From Streptomyces albireticuli (GTDB lineage: Bacteria > Actinomycetota > Actinomycetes > Streptomycetales > Streptomycetaceae): a stretch of 64,000 bases of DNA. Shown in pieces: positions 43,493 through 53,276 of the stretch. The notes beneath the pieces were generated by a model. The model worked only from the letters and a program-made list of their open reading frames with translations. It did no database searches and was not told where the DNA came from. The translations under genes and the position numbers were made by a program. The stretch lies in the NCBI RefSeq assembly GCF_021228125.1, contig NZ_JAJQQS010000002.1, positions 868,001 through 932,000 on the forward strand, in the 5' to 3' direction. Positions within the stretch are counted from its first letter, which is position 1. Each line of letters starts with the position of its first letter.

Positions 43493-45580
43493 ATGACGGC
43501 CGAGCTGGTGCGGGGGCAGAACCACCCGCTGTCGGAGTCCCGTCTGGAGATCCGGATCTCGGCGGGCGGCCCGGTCGTCGCCGGAGCCACGCTCAGCGGC
43601 GCCGACGGCAGGGTCGCGGGCGCCGAGTGGGTCGCGCACCCCGCCTCACACCGGCTGCCCGGCCTGGAGGTGTCCCGGCAGGCCGCCGCCGAGCACCGGC
43701 TGGCCGTCGACCTGGACGCCCTCCCCGACTCCGCGCACCGCCTCCATGTGCTGCTCGCCCTGCCGGAAGGGGTGGGCGGGCCCTCCCGCTTCGGCGCCAT
43801 GGCCGCGCCCTTCGTCGCCGTCACCGGCCTCGACGGCGCCGAGGTCGCCAGCTACACCCTCACCGACCTGGACACCGAGTCGGCCGTCGTCGCCCTGGAG
43901 CTCTACCGCAGGCAGGGCGCCTGGAAGGTGCGCGCCGTCGGCCAGGGCTACGCGGGCGGTCTCACCGCGATGCTGCTCGACCAGGGCCTCGACGCCGCCG
44001 CCGAGACGGCCGCGGCCATCAACGACGCCGTGACCCGGGGCATGGCCCGCTCCGTCGCCGCGCCCCCCGCTCCCACGGCCGGGGGAGACACCAGGGCGCG
44101 CCGTACGGCACGGGCCGGCGACTCCGGTGACGCGGGCCCCGACGGCTCCTCGCGTTCCGCGGGCTCCTCGGGTCCTGAGGGTTCCTCGCGCGCCGACGGC
44201 TTCGTCGACAGCCCCGCCCGCCCCGACAGCCCCGCCCGCCCCGACGGCCCCGGAAGCTCCCGCACCGCCGGCTCCGGCGACGCGACCCCCGCCCGTACCG
44301 GCTCCGGTGACACGGGGAGCACCGCCGCCCCCGTACCGCCCGCCCCGGGCGGCGGAGGTCCGGTCAGCTACCGGCACCCCGGCCGGGAGACGACGGCGCC
44401 GCCCGCCCCGGCCCCCGCCGCGCCGCCCGCCGAGCCCGGCCGCCCCGCGCCGCCCGTCGCGGGCGACGCCACGGGCTGGACGATGAACGAGCGGCTCTAC
44501 AACCAGGTGTGGGGCATGTTCGAGGACCTCGCCCGGTCCACCGCCGCCTACCGCAGCGCCGTCGACTTCGCCGAGTCGCGCCTGGAGCGGGAGCTGGACA
44601 AGGCGCTCTCCGACCCGCGCACCCGGGTGGGCCCCGCCGCCGACGCCGCCCGGGAGGAGGCCCGCGCCAAGCGCGCGGACCTCGTCGACCAGGCCCGCGC
44701 CGTCCTCGACCGAGACCTGGCCCAGCTCGTCGCCGAGTCCGAGGTCGTCGAGCACGCCCTCCCGCCGGCCTTCGCCCGCTGGGACAGCCCCGTCTGGCAG
44801 GGGTTCCAGATGCCCCTGGAGACGCCGATGGCGCTGCGGATAGGCGACCTCCACCTGCCGGAGCGCCCCGACCTGCGGATCCCCATGCTGGTGCGGCTCC
44901 CGCTGGAGCGCGGGCTGTGGATCGACAGCGGGCGTGCGTCCGCCCGCGAGGCGGGCCTCGTGGACTCCGCCGAGCTGCGCCGGCGCGCCATGGAGACCGC
45001 CGTCGCCCAGGCCGCCCGGCTGCTGGCCGTCTATCCGGTGGGCGACTTCTCGCTGCACGTCATCGACCCGGCCGGGGCGGCGGGCACCGCGCTCGCGCCG
45101 CTGCTGGGCTCGGGGGCGCTCCGGGACGCCCCGGCGGCGGGGGCCAAGGGCGTCTCCGAGACCCTCCAGCGGCTGACGCGGCGGGTGGACCTGGTGCAGA
45201 TGGCCGTCCGCAGCGGCGCCGTCGACTCCCTTCCGCCGGACCTGGACACCGCCGAGCAGCTGCTCATCGTCAACGACTTCCCGCACGGCTTCGACGACCG
45301 GGCCGTCACCCAGCTGCGCTACCTGGCGGACGAGGGCCCCGCCGTGGGCGTGCACCTGATGATGGTCGCCGACCGCGAGGACGCCCGCGCCTATGGTCCG
45401 GTGCTGGACCCGCTCTGGCGCGCCCTGCTGCGGATCACCCCGCTGCCGGACGACCACCTCGCCGACCCCTGGGTCGGCCACGCGTGGACGTACGAGCCGT
45501 CGCTGGCCCCGGCGGGGAGCGAGGTGCTGCGACAGGTGCTCCACCAGGTGGGGCAGGCGCGCCGGGCGTACGGCATCTGA
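43493..45580 (+). CDS. TerD domain fused to inactive-looking FtsK-like ATPase domain
   Basis: The 695-residue protein starts with a TerD domain (residues 1-165: LVRGQNHPL, SYTLTDLDTESAVVALELYR, AWKVRAVGQGYAGGL) in which the Asp-rich calcium loop is not obvious. A 150-residue Ser/Asp/Gly/Pro linker follows, then a helical stretch (330-430). The C-terminal 240 residues recall FtsK/HerA P-loop ATPases: RIPMLVRLPLERGLWIDS replaces the Walker A region and lacks a Gly-Lys-Ser/Thr, while EQLLIVNDFPHGF holds the Walker B position. Loss of Walker A suggests a structural or regulatory role. ATG 43493 has a G-rich ribosome-binding site. It lies between terD and terC. Confidence 0.75.
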   Translation: MTAELVRGQNHPLSESRLEIRISAGGPVVAGATLSGADGRVAGAEWVAHPASHRLPGLEVSRQAAAEHRLAVDLDALPDSAHRLHVLLALPEGVGGPSRFGAMAAPFVAVTGLDGAEVASYTLTDLDTESAVVALELYRRQGAWKVRAVGQGYAGGLTAMLLDQGLDAAAETAAAINDAVTRGMARSVAAPPAPTAGGDTRARRTARAGDSGDAGPDGSSRSAGSSGPEGSSRADGFVDSPARPDSPARPDGPGSSRTAGSGDATPARTGSGDTGSTAAPVPPAPGGGGPVSYRHPGRETTAPPAPAPAAPPAEPGRPAPPVAGDATGWTMNERLYNQVWGMFEDLARSTAAYRSAVDFAESRLERELDKALSDPRTRVGPAADAAREEARAKRADLVDQARAVLDRDLAQLVAESEVVEHALPPAFARWDSPVWQGFQMPLETPMALRIGDLHLPERPDLRIPMLVRLPLERGLWIDSGRASAREAGLVDSAELRRRAMETAVAQAARLLAVYPVGDFSLHVIDPAGAAGTALAPLLGSGALRDAPAAGAKGVSETLQRLTRRVDLVQMAVRSGAVDSLPPDLDTAEQLLIVNDFPHGFDDRAVTQLRYLADEGPAVGVHLMMVADREDARAYGPVLDPLWRALLRITPLPDDHLADPWVGHAWTYEPSLAPAGSEVLRQVLHQVGQARRAYGI

Positions 45581-45600
45581 CGGCCGCCCGAGGGTGACTC

Positions 45601-45661
45601 CCCAAGGAAAGGTAAAGGCACCTCACCTGCGCTTTTGGTGATTCCTTTACCTTTCCTTGGG
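45601..45661. promoter_or_regulatory. 18-bp perfect inverted repeat before terC
   Basis: CCCAAGGAAAGGTAAAGG (45601-45618) and its exact reverse complement (45644-45661) flank a 25-bp centre. The arms are unusually AT-rich for this genome. The element lies 20 bp after the TerD-FtsK stop and 107 bp before the terC start. It could be a terminator, an operator, or an RNA switch for terC; it does not show the motifs of the yybP-ykoY manganese riboswitch. Confidence 0.8.
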
Positions 45662-45768
45662 CCTTCCTGTACCCTTTCGAGTGCGGAGGTGGCCGTGGCG
45701 TACACACGCCCAGCGGGCCTCCGGCAGCGACGACGCTGGAAGCTGCCGTATGACGTGCCGGAGGAACC

Positions 45769-46788
45769 GTGGATGTCTCCCTGACCCTGTGGGTGCTGAC
45801 CATTCTTGGTCTGTGCGCCCTCGTCGCCGCCGACTTCTTCATCGGCGGCCGCAAACCCCATGAGGTCTCCCTCAAGGAGGCCGGCATCTGGACCGGTGTC
45901 TGGGTGGCCCTGGCCGGGCTCTTCGGGCTGGGCCTGCTGGTCTTCGGCGGCGGTCAGCCGGCCGGGGAGTTCTTCGCCGGCTTCATCACCGAGAAGTCGC
46001 TGAGCGTCGACAACCTCTTCGTCTTCGTCCTGATCATGGCGAAGTTCGCGGTCCCGTCGATCTACCAGCAGCGCGTGCTCATGGTCGGTGTGCTGATCGC
46101 CCTCGTCCTGCGGGCAATCTTCATCGGCGCCGGTGCGGCGATCATCGCCAACTTCTCCTGGGTCTTCTACATCTTCGGCGCCTTCCTCATCTGGACCGCC
46201 TGGAAGCTCATCCAGGAGGCGCGGGCCGACGAGGAGGAAGAGGAGTTCGAGGAGAATCGTTTCCTCAAGCTGGTCGAGAAGCGTTTCCCCTCCACCGACC
46301 GCTACCACGGCACCAAGCTGTTCATCGTGGAGAACGGCAAGCGCCTGATGACGCCGATGCTGATCGTCATGCTGGCGATCGGCACCACGGACGTCCTCTT
46401 CGCGCTGGACTCGATCCCCGCGATCTTCGGCCTCACCCAGGACCCGTACATCGTCTTCACCGCCAACGCCTTCGCCCTCATGGGTCTGCGGCAGCTGTAC
46501 TTCCTGATCGGCGGCCTGCTCAAGAAGCTGGTCCACCTCTCGTACGGCCTCTCGGTGATCCTCGGCTTCATCGGCGTCAAGCTGGTGCTGCACGCCCTGC
46601 ACGAGAACGGCGTGGGCGTCCCGGAGATCAGCATCCCGGTCTCGCTCGGCGTCATCTGCGCCGTGCTGGTCGTCACCACCCTCACCAGCCTGCGGGCCTC
46701 GAAGAAGCAGGCCGAGGCCGAGGCCGCCGAGGCCGCCGCCCGCGCCCTCGAGGCCGACGGCGCCGAGACCGACGGCGCCCGGGTCTGA
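45769..46788 (+). CDS. TerC family integral membrane protein
   Basis: The 339-residue protein has eight or nine hydrophobic segments with the TerC/Alx signatures EKSLSVDNLFVFVLIM and GTTDVLFALDSIPAIFGLT; both carry Asp residues within the membrane. Relatives export manganese or other metals during protein secretion or metal stress, and complex with TerD proteins in tellurite resistance. The last 40 residues are an Ala/Glu-rich cytoplasmic tail. GTG 45769 has GGAGGAA upstream; ATG 45772 is the next codon. It is the third Ter-type gene in 4 kb and follows an 18-bp inverted repeat. Confidence 0.93.
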   Translation: MDVSLTLWVLTILGLCALVAADFFIGGRKPHEVSLKEAGIWTGVWVALAGLFGLGLLVFGGGQPAGEFFAGFITEKSLSVDNLFVFVLIMAKFAVPSIYQQRVLMVGVLIALVLRAIFIGAGAAIIANFSWVFYIFGAFLIWTAWKLIQEARADEEEEEFEENRFLKLVEKRFPSTDRYHGTKLFIVENGKRLMTPMLIVMLAIGTTDVLFALDSIPAIFGLTQDPYIVFTANAFALMGLRQLYFLIGGLLKKLVHLSYGLSVILGFIGVKLVLHALHENGVGVPEISIPVSLGVICAVLVVTTLTSLRASKKQAEAEAAEAAARALEADGAETDGARV

Positions 46789-46819
46789 GCCCGGGCCCCG
46801 GCGGCCCCGGCGGGTCAGG

Positions 46820-48184
46820 TCAGGCGGGCGCGCCCTCCGTGACCGGACCCGCCGCGGCGGCCGCCGGGCGGGTCTCGGGCAGCAGCGCGAAGCACCCCAG
46901 GCTCACCAGGGCGAAGGCCGCCAGATAGCCGGCCAGCGCCCAGGGGGTGCCCTCGCCCCGGGCCGCGGCGGTCGCCACCAGCGGGGTGAGCGCACCGCCC
47001 AGCACCCCTGCCAGGTTGTAGCCGAAGGTCGCGCCGGTGCAGCGCACCCGGGGCTCGTACAGCTCGGGCAGATAGGCCGCGATGACGGCCACCACGGCCG
47101 TGAAGCACACGGCGCCGACCACGAAGCCCGGCACGATCCACTCCGGTCGGCCCGTGTGCAGCAGGGCCACCATCGGCACCGCCCAGAGGGCCATCCCCGC
47201 GCAGCCGGCCAGGCACATCGAGCGCCGTCCCCAGCGGTCGGCCAGGAGCGCGAAGTACGGCGTGATCACGCCCGAGACGGCGATCGCCGCCATGATGCAG
47301 CCGAGCATCACCGTACGGTCGACGCCGAGCCGCTCGGTCGCGTAGGCCAGGGACCACGTCGTGATCGTGTAGTAGACGGCGTAGGCGACGGAGAGCCCGC
47401 CGGCGGTGAGCAGGACCAGCCGCCAGTGGTCGCGCAGGAGCTCGGCGAACGGCAGGGTCGCCCGGTCGCCCCGGGCGGCCAGCTCCTCGAACTGCGGGGT
47501 CTCGGCGAGCCCGCCGCGCAGCAGCAGCCCGCCCACGGCGAGCACGCCCGCGAACCAGAACGGCACCCGCCAGCCCCAGGAGAGGAACTGCGCGTCGGTG
47601 AGCGTGGCCGAAAGGGCCAGCGTGAGGCCGTTGGCGAGCAGGAAGCCCAGGGGCGGGCCCAGCTGGGGAAAGCTGGACCACAGGGCGCGGCGCCGGGCGG
47701 GCGCGTGCTCCGCGGTCAGCAGCACCGCGCCGCCCCACTCGCCGCCGAGCCCCAGGCCCTGGGCGAAGCGCAGGAGCAGCAGCAGGCACGGGGCGGCGAT
47801 GCCGATGCGGTCGTAGGTGGGCACCAGGCCGACGGCGACGGTCGCGACGCCGGTCAGCAGCAGCGACAGGACGAGGACGGGCCGCCGGCCGCGGCGGTCG
47901 CCGAGGTGCCCGAAGAGCACCGAGCCGATCGGCCGGGCCAGGAAGCCGATCCCGAAGGTCCCGAAGGCCGCGAGCGAGCCGACGAGCGGGGAGACGGTCG
48001 GGAAGTAGAGCGGGCCGAGGACGAGCGCGGCGGCGGTCCCGTAGGCGAAGAAGTCGTAGAACTCGATGGCCGTGCCCGTCAGGGACGCGGCCGCCAGGCG
48101 GAGCATGGCCGGGGGCTTCGGCGGCGGGCCCGCGGGCGGGCCCTCGGCGGGAGTGGGTCCGGGCGGGGAGGGGGCGGGTTCCAT
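46820..48184 (-). CDS. MFS metabolite:proton symporter family transporter
   Basis: The 454-residue protein has 12 predicted helices and the metabolite:H+ symporter (MHS) landmarks: SLTGTAIEFYDFFAYGTAAAL, the loop GHLGDRRGRRPVLV, RFAQGLGLGGEWGGAVLL and the central repeat loop ADRWGRRSM. It probably imports an organic acid or osmolyte such as shikimate, proline/betaine or ketoglutarate; sequence does not decide which. The ATG at 48184 starts a Pro-rich cytoplasmic lead of 27 residues. Confidence 0.92.
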   Translation of the reverse strand: MEPAPSPPGPTPAEGPPAGPPPKPPAMLRLAAASLTGTAIEFYDFFAYGTAAALVLGPLYFPTVSPLVGSLAAFGTFGIGFLARPIGSVLFGHLGDRRGRRPVLVLSLLLTGVATVAVGLVPTYDRIGIAAPCLLLLLRFAQGLGLGGEWGGAVLLTAEHAPARRRALWSSFPQLGPPLGFLLANGLTLALSATLTDAQFLSWGWRVPFWFAGVLAVGGLLLRGGLAETPQFEELAARGDRATLPFAELLRDHWRLVLLTAGGLSVAYAVYYTITTWSLAYATERLGVDRTVMLGCIMAAIAVSGVITPYFALLADRWGRRSMCLAGCAGMALWAVPMVALLHTGRPEWIVPGFVVGAVCFTAVVAVIAAYLPELYEPRVRCTGATFGYNLAGVLGGALTPLVATAAARGEGTPWALAGYLAAFALVSLGCFALLPETRPAAAAAGPVTEGAPA

Positions 48185-48408
48185 GTACCGTCCAACATCC
48201 GGTGGGCAGGGAAGGAAACGGGGCGTGCGGGGGTGCGCCCGGGGGCGCGTGAGGAGGCCCTCGGAGGCCCGTCGCGAGGGATGCGCGCCGCCTTGTCCGG
48301 GCGGTTCCCGCAGGCGCTCGCGTGGGGTCGGGGCGTCAGGTGCAAATAGTGCGAAAAAGGGCGCCCGCAAGGCTGGCGGATGCCGTGGGGGAGGAGTAGC
48401 TTTGTTGA

Positions 48409-48448
48409 TGAGGCCGCCACACCCAGAGGATCGAGTGGGACGGCCTCA
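48409..48448. terminator. hairpin after the MBL-fold gene
   Basis: TGAGGCCG (48409-48416) pairs with CGGCCTCA (48441-48448), with an inner CCAC/GTGG pairing. It lies about 95 bp past the MBL-fold stop on the minus strand. The 357-bp gap 48185-48541 holds this and otherwise no visible gene. Confidence 0.5.
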
Positions 48449-48541
48449 CAGCATGTCCGGACCCGGTCCGGGCCCCGCGTACGGAGATCCGGTCCGGGTC
48501 CGCGCGGGGATCAGGGCCCGGTCGGCCGACCGGGCTCCGGC

Positions 48542-49198
48542 TCACCAGCCGCGCTCGCGCCACTCCGCGAGGTGCGGGCGCTCGGCGCCCAGCGTGGTGT
48601 CCGCGCCGTGGCCGGGGTAGACCCAGGTCTCGTCCGGGAGCCGCCCGAAGAGCTTGGTCTCCACATCGTTCAGCAGACTGGCGAAAGCCTCCGGATCGCT
48701 GTGCGTGTTCCCGACGCCGCCGGGGAAGAGGCAGTCGCCGGTGAAGACGTGCGCGTGACCGTGCGGGTCGTCGTAGACCAGCGCGATGCTGCCCGGTGTG
48801 TGCCCCACCAGATGGCGTGCGGTCAGCTCCACGCGGCCGACGCGGATGACGTCGCCGTCGGCCACCGGCACGTCGGTCGGCACGGGGATGCCGTCGACGT
48901 CCTCGCGGCCCGCGTACGTGGTGGCGCCGGTGGCGTCGACCACCTCGCGCAGGGCGCCCCAGTGGTCGCCGTGCCGGTGCGTCGTGACGACCGAGGCGAT
49001 GCCGCTGTCCCCGATCAGGCTCAGCAGGGTGTGCGGCTCCGCGGCGGCGTCGATCAGCAACTGCTCGTCCGTCGCGCGGCAGCGCAGCAGATAGGCGTTG
49101 TTGTCCATGGGGCCGACCGCGACCTTCGAGATCATCAGGTCGGTCAGCTCGTGCACGTCGGCCGGTCCGCCGACCTTCACCGCTCCGCTGTAGGTCAT
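48542..49198 (-). CDS. MBL-fold metallohydrolase (glyoxalase II-like)
   Basis: The 218-residue enzyme has the metallo-beta-lactamase ligands VVTTHRHGDHWG, HLVGHTPGSIAL, VFTGDCLFPGG and YPGHG. The length and order fit glyoxalase II-like hydrolases that act on thioesters or similar small molecules. It ends 10 bp after (in genome order) the start side of the mycothiol-dependent gene on the same strand, so the two are probably one transcript. This suggests mycothiol-linked thioester chemistry, which is inference from context. Confidence 0.9.
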   Translation of the reverse strand: MTYSGAVKVGGPADVHELTDLMISKVAVGPMDNNAYLLRCRATDEQLLIDAAAEPHTLLSLIGDSGIASVVTTHRHGDHWGALREVVDATGATTYAGREDVDGIPVPTDVPVADGDVIRVGRVELTARHLVGHTPGSIALVYDDPHGHAHVFTGDCLFPGGVGNTHSDPEAFASLLNDVETKLFGRLPDETWVYPGHGADTTLGAERPHLAEWRERGW

Positions 49199-49207
49199 GA
49201 CCTCAGC

Positions 49208-49894
49208 CTATAGCGGGGGAAGGGCCGGGAGCGGGGCTCCGGTGGTGAGGTCCGCTCCCTTCGCGCCACGGCCGGAGAGCCAGCCGAGCAGCGCGGGCGC
49301 GGTGCCGGTCACGCTGACGGGGGTGCCGTCGGTGCCCCCGGTGCGCCACTGTCCGCCGCCTTCCGCGGTAAGGGTGACGGCGGGGACGTCCCGGTGGCCG
49401 GAGTAGCGGGCCGCGAGATAGCCGATCGCCCGGGCGGTGAACTCCGCGGGCAGGTCCGTCAGCTCGTAGCCGATGCCGAGGTCGACGTGGTGCAGCCCGA
49501 CCTCGATCAGGCGGCGGAAGGGGACGCGGGCGGCGGTGTCGGTCACGCCGTTGCGCAGCTCGACGGTCCGCGACGGGTCGCCTGGGGCCTCCGCCGCGTC
49601 CGTGAAGCGGGCCGCGCTGTCGCGCAGGTCCGCGAGGTGGACCTCCAGGGGCCGGTCGGCGCCGCGGGCGATGTCCGCGTCCCGGACCTCGGCGCCGGCG
49701 TACATGGGCCGTCCGGCGAGGACGTTGACCAGGGCGTCGGCGTTGCGGGCGAGGTGGGCGAGCACATGGCCGCGGGTCCAGCCCGGCAGGCGTGACGCCT
49801 CGGCGACGGCGGCGTTGTCCAGTTTTCCGACCGCGGAGAGGAGCCGGTCGGTCGCCTCACGTACAGCGGCCAGGTCGTGCACATGATCAGTCAT
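49208..49894 (-). CDS. maleylpyruvate isomerase family mycothiol-dependent protein
   Basis: The 228-residue protein shows the DinB-like MDMPI fold: [21 protein letters not shown] with its metal-binding His, [20 protein letters not shown] with two more His, and a C-terminal domain ending at LLGWLSGRG. The family includes mycothiol-dependent maleylpyruvate isomerase and mycothiol S-transferases. ATG 49894 follows TAGGGT by 7 nt on the minus strand, suggesting a leaderless transcript. It is divergent from uvrA and 9 bp upstream of the MBL-fold gene. Confidence 0.88.
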   Translation of the reverse strand: MTDHVHDLAAVREATDRLLSAVGKLDNAAVAEASRLPGWTRGHVLAHLARNADALVNVLAGRPMYAGAEVRDADIARGADRPLEVHLADLRDSAARFTDAAEAPGDPSRTVELRNGVTDTAARVPFRRLIEVGLHHVDLGIGYELTDLPAEFTARAIGYLAARYSGHRDVPAVTLTAEGGGQWRTGGTDGTPVSVTGTAPALLGWLSGRGAKGADLTTGAPLPALPPL

Positions 49895-49952
49895 GCGGCC
49901 GACCCTAGCGGCGCCACTCTTCCGGGTGAAGCATGTCGTCTCCGACCGTAAT

Positions 49953-49972
49953 TCGAATGTGCGTGCTATAGG
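49953..49972 (+). promoter_or_regulatory. candidate uvrA promoter with degenerate LexA-like box
   Basis: TCGAAT-N4-GTGCTA (49953-49968) matches 9 of 12 fixed positions of the actinobacterial LexA box TCGAAC-N4-GTTCGA. It overlaps a TATAGG -10-like hexamer (49967-49972). No good -35 is seen. The TTGTCAGTG motif of uvrB and uvrC is absent here, so uvrA may be controlled differently. Confidence 0.35.
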
Positions 49973-50072
49973 CTCGTGTGTGGCATCGGATCCGACATCC
50001 GTGCGGCGCCCCCCTACCCTGGATGAGGGGTGCGGCGCACCCCCATCGCTCTCAAGAAAGGTGCCGACCGGC

Positions 50073-53000
50073 GTGGCTGACCGTCTCATCGTCCGTGGCG
50101 CTCGCGAGCACAACCTCAAGAACGTCTCGCTCGACCTCCCCCGCGACTCGCTCATCGTCTTCACGGGGCTCTCCGGCTCGGGCAAGTCGTCCCTCGCGTT
50201 CGACACGATCTTCGCCGAGGGGCAGCGTCGCTACGTCGAGTCGCTCTCCTCCTACGCACGGCAGTTCCTGGGCCAGATGGACAAGCCCGATGTGGACTTC
50301 ATCGAGGGCCTGTCCCCGGCCGTCTCCATCGACCAGAAGTCGACCTCGCGCAACCCCCGTTCCACGGTCGGCACCATCACCGAGGTCTACGACTACCTCC
50401 GCCTGCTCTTCGCCCGGATCGGCAAGCCGCACTGCCCCGAGTGCGCGCGGCCCATCTCCCGGCAGTCGCCCCAGGCGATCGTGGACAGGGTGCTGGAGCT
50501 GCCGGAGGGCAGCCGTTTCCAGGTGCTCTCGCCGCTGGTGCGCGAGCGCAAGGGCGAGTTCGTCGACCTCTTCTCCGACCTCCAGACCAAGGGCTACAGC
50601 AGGGCCCGGGTCGACGGCGAGACGGTGCAGCTCACCGACCCGCCCAAGCTCAAGAAGCAGGAGAAGCACACCATCGAGGTGGTCATCGACCGCCTCACCG
50701 TCAAGGACAGCGCCAAGCGCCGGCTGACCGACTCGGTCGAGACCGCCCTGGGCCTCTCCGGCGGCATGGTGATCCTCGACTTCGTCGACCTCCCGGAGGA
50801 CGACCCCGAGCGTGAGCGGATGTTCTCCGAGCACCTCTACTGCCCGTACGACGACCTCTCCTTCGAGGAGCTGGAGCCGCGCTCCTTCTCCTTCAACTCC
50901 CCCTTCGGCGCCTGCCCGGACTGCACCGGCATCGGCACCCGCATGGAGGTCGACCCGGAGCTCATCGTCCCGGACGAGGAGAAGTCCCTGGACGAGGGCG
51001 CGATCAGCCCCTGGTCGCACGGCCACACCAAGGACTACTTCAGCCGCCTGGTGGGCGCCCTCGCCGAGGAGCTCGGTTTCCGTACGGACATCCCCTGGGC
51101 CGGCCTGCCGCAGCGCGCCCGCAAGGCCCTGCTGGGCGGCCACAAGACCCAGATCGAGGTCCGCTACCGCAACCGCTACGGCCGGGAGCGCGCGTACACC
51201 ACGGCCTTCGAGGGCGCGGTGCCGTTCGTCAAGCGGCGCCACTCCGAGGCGGAGAGCGACTCCAGCCGGGAGCGCTTCGAGGGCTATATGCGCGAGGTGC
51301 CCTGCCCCACCTGTGAGGGCACCCGGCTGAAGCCGATCGTCCTCGCGGTCACCGTGCAGGGCCGGTCCATCGCCGAGGTCGCCGCGATGTCGATCAGCGA
51401 ATGCGCCGACTTCCTGCGGGACATGAAGCTCACCGGCCGTGAGAAGAAGATCGCCGAGCGGGTCCTCAAGGAGGTCAACGAACGCCTGAAGTTCCTGGTC
51501 GACGTCGGCCTGGACTACCTCTCGCTCAACCGCGCGGCCGGCACCCTCTCCGGCGGCGAGGCCCAGCGCATCCGGCTCGCCACCCAGATCGGCTCCGGCC
51601 TCGTCGGTGTGCTCTACGTCCTGGACGAGCCGTCCATCGGCCTCCACCAGCGCGACAACCACCGCCTCATCGAGACCCTCGTCCGCCTGCGGGACATGGG
51701 CAACACCCTGATCGTCGTCGAGCACGACGAGGACACCATCAAGGTCGCCGACTGGGTCGTGGACATCGGCCCCGGCGCGGGCGAGCACGGCGGCAAGGTG
51801 GTGCACAGCGGTCCCCTCGCGGAGCTGCTGGGCAACGAGGAGTCGATGACCGGGCACTACCTCTCCGGCAGGAAGGCCATCGCCACTCCGGACCTCCGCC
51901 GCCCGGTCAACGGCAGCCGCCGGATCACGGTCCGCGGCGCCCGGGAGAACAACCTCCGGGACATCGACGTCTCCTTCCCGCTCGGTGTGCTCACGGCCGT
52001 CACGGGCGTCTCGGGCTCCGGCAAGTCGACGCTGGTCAACGACATCCTCTACACCCACCTGGCCCGCGAGCTGAACGGCGCCCGGACCGTCCCCGGCCGC
52101 CACACCCGGGTCGACGGCGACGACCTGGTCGACAAGGTCGTCCACGTCGACCAGTCGCCCATCGGCCGTACGCCGCGCTCCAACCCCGCGACGTACACCG
52201 GGGTCTTCGACCACGTCCGCAAGCTCTTCGCGGAGACCATGGAGGCGAAGGTCCGCGGCTATCTGCCCGGCCGCTTCTCCTTCAACGTCAAGGGCGGCCG
52301 CTGCGAGAACTGCTCCGGCGACGGCACCATCAAGATCGAGATGAACTTCCTGCCGGACGTGTACGTCCCGTGCGAGGTCTGCCACGGTGCCCGCTACAAC
52401 CGGGAAACCCTGGAGGTGCACTACAAGGGCAAGTCCATCGCCGAGGTGCTGGACATGCCCATCGAGGAGGCGCTCGGCTTCTTCGAGGCCGTGCCCACCA
52501 TCGCCCGCCACCTGCGCACCCTGCACGAGGTCGGCCTCGGGTACGTCCGCCTCGGCCAGTCCGCGCCGACGCTCTCGGGCGGTGAGGCACAGCGTGTGAA
52601 GCTCGCCAGCGAGCTCCAGAAGCGCTCGACGGGCCGTACGGTCTATGTGCTGGACGAGCCCACCACGGGTCTGCACTTCGAGGACATCAGCAAGCTGATC
52701 TCCGTGCTGTCCGGCCTGGTCGACAAGGGCAACACCGTCATCGTCATCGAGCACAACCTCGACGTGATCAAGACCGCCGACTGGGTCGTCGACATGGGTC
52801 CCGAGGGTGGCAGCGGCGGTGGCCTGGTCGTCGCCGAGGGCACGCCCGAGGAGGTCGCGGCGGTCCCGGACAGCCACACCGGAAAGTTCCTCCGGGAGCT
52901 GCTGGGGGAGCGCGTCAGCGACGCGGGGCCCGTGGCGCGCGAGGCCGGCTCGAAGACGGCGGGGAAGACGGCCGGGAAGGCGGCTTCCAAGACGGCTTCG

Positions 53001-53252
53001 AAGGCGGTCTCGAAGGCGGCGAAGCCGACGAAGACCGTCGCCACGAAGATGATCGCCCCGAAGAAGGCTGCCTCCAAGGCGACTGCCAAGCCGGCTTCCA
53101 AGGCGACGGCTTCGAAGGCGACCGCGGCGAAGTCCACCGCGGCCAAGTCCACGGCCTCGAAGACCGCCGCCTCGAAGGCGGCCGCCGCGAAGAAGGCCCC
53201 GGCCAAGAAGGCGGTCGCGAAGAAGACGGCCTCCCGGGCCAAGAGCGCCTGA
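50073..53252 (+). CDS. uvrA: excinuclease ABC subunit A with Lys/Ala-rich tail
   Basis: The 1059-residue ATPase is the damage sensor of nucleotide excision repair. It has two ABC modules (Walker [10 protein letters not shown] and GVSGSGKST; signatures [12 protein letters not shown] and [12 protein letters not shown]), zinc sites [18 protein letters not shown] and [14 protein letters not shown]. After the normal end near residue 945 it carries about 110 residues made almost only of Lys, Ala, Ser and Thr, like a histone H1 tail; some Streptomyces UvrA proteins share such tails. GTG 50073 (VADRLIVRG) is chosen because the family starts here; GTG 50061 is also in frame. Confidence 0.96.
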   Translation: MADRLIVRGAREHNLKNVSLDLPRDSLIVFTGLSGSGKSSLAFDTIFAEGQRRYVESLSSYARQFLGQMDKPDVDFIEGLSPAVSIDQKSTSRNPRSTVGTITEVYDYLRLLFARIGKPHCPECARPISRQSPQAIVDRVLELPEGSRFQVLSPLVRERKGEFVDLFSDLQTKGYSRARVDGETVQLTDPPKLKKQEKHTIEVVIDRLTVKDSAKRRLTDSVETALGLSGGMVILDFVDLPEDDPERERMFSEHLYCPYDDLSFEELEPRSFSFNSPFGACPDCTGIGTRMEVDPELIVPDEEKSLDEGAISPWSHGHTKDYFSRLVGALAEELGFRTDIPWAGLPQRARKALLGGHKTQIEVRYRNRYGRERAYTTAFEGAVPFVKRRHSEAESDSSRERFEGYMREVPCPTCEGTRLKPIVLAVTVQGRSIAEVAAMSISECADFLRDMKLTGREKKIAERVLKEVNERLKFLVDVGLDYLSLNRAAGTLSGGEAQRIRLATQIGSGLVGVLYVLDEPSIGLHQRDNHRLIETLVRLRDMGNTLIVVEHDEDTIKVADWVVDIGPGAGEHGGKVVHSGPLAELLGNEESMTGHYLSGRKAIATPDLRRPVNGSRRITVRGARENNLRDIDVSFPLGVLTAVTGVSGSGKSTLVNDILYTHLARELNGARTVPGRHTRVDGDDLVDKVVHVDQSPIGRTPRSNPATYTGVFDHVRKLFAETMEAKVRGYLPGRFSFNVKGGRCENCSGDGTIKIEMNFLPDVYVPCEVCHGARYNRETLEVHYKGKSIAEVLDMPIEEALGFFEAVPTIARHLRTLHEVGLGYVRLGQSAPTLSGGEAQRVKLASELQKRSTGRTVYVLDEPTTGLHFEDISKLISVLSGLVDKGNTVIVIEHNLDVIKTADWVVDMGPEGGSGGGLVVAEGTPEEVAAVPDSHTGKFLRELLGERVSDAGPVAREAGSKTAGKTAGKAASKTASKAVSKAAKPTKTVATKMIAPKKAASKATAKPASKATASKATAAKSTAAKSTASKTAASKAAAAKKAPAKKAVAKKTASRAKSA

Positions 53253-53276
53253 GCGACCCGTACGCGGAGGGTGCTC

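Noticed and set aside
45601..45768. yybP-ykoY manganese riboswitch before terC
   Set aside because: The conserved internal loops of that riboswitch are not visible; only a simple inverted repeat is present.
50052..52877. 941-codon minus-strand frame opposite uvrA
   Set aside because: Antisense shadow with no recognisable domains.
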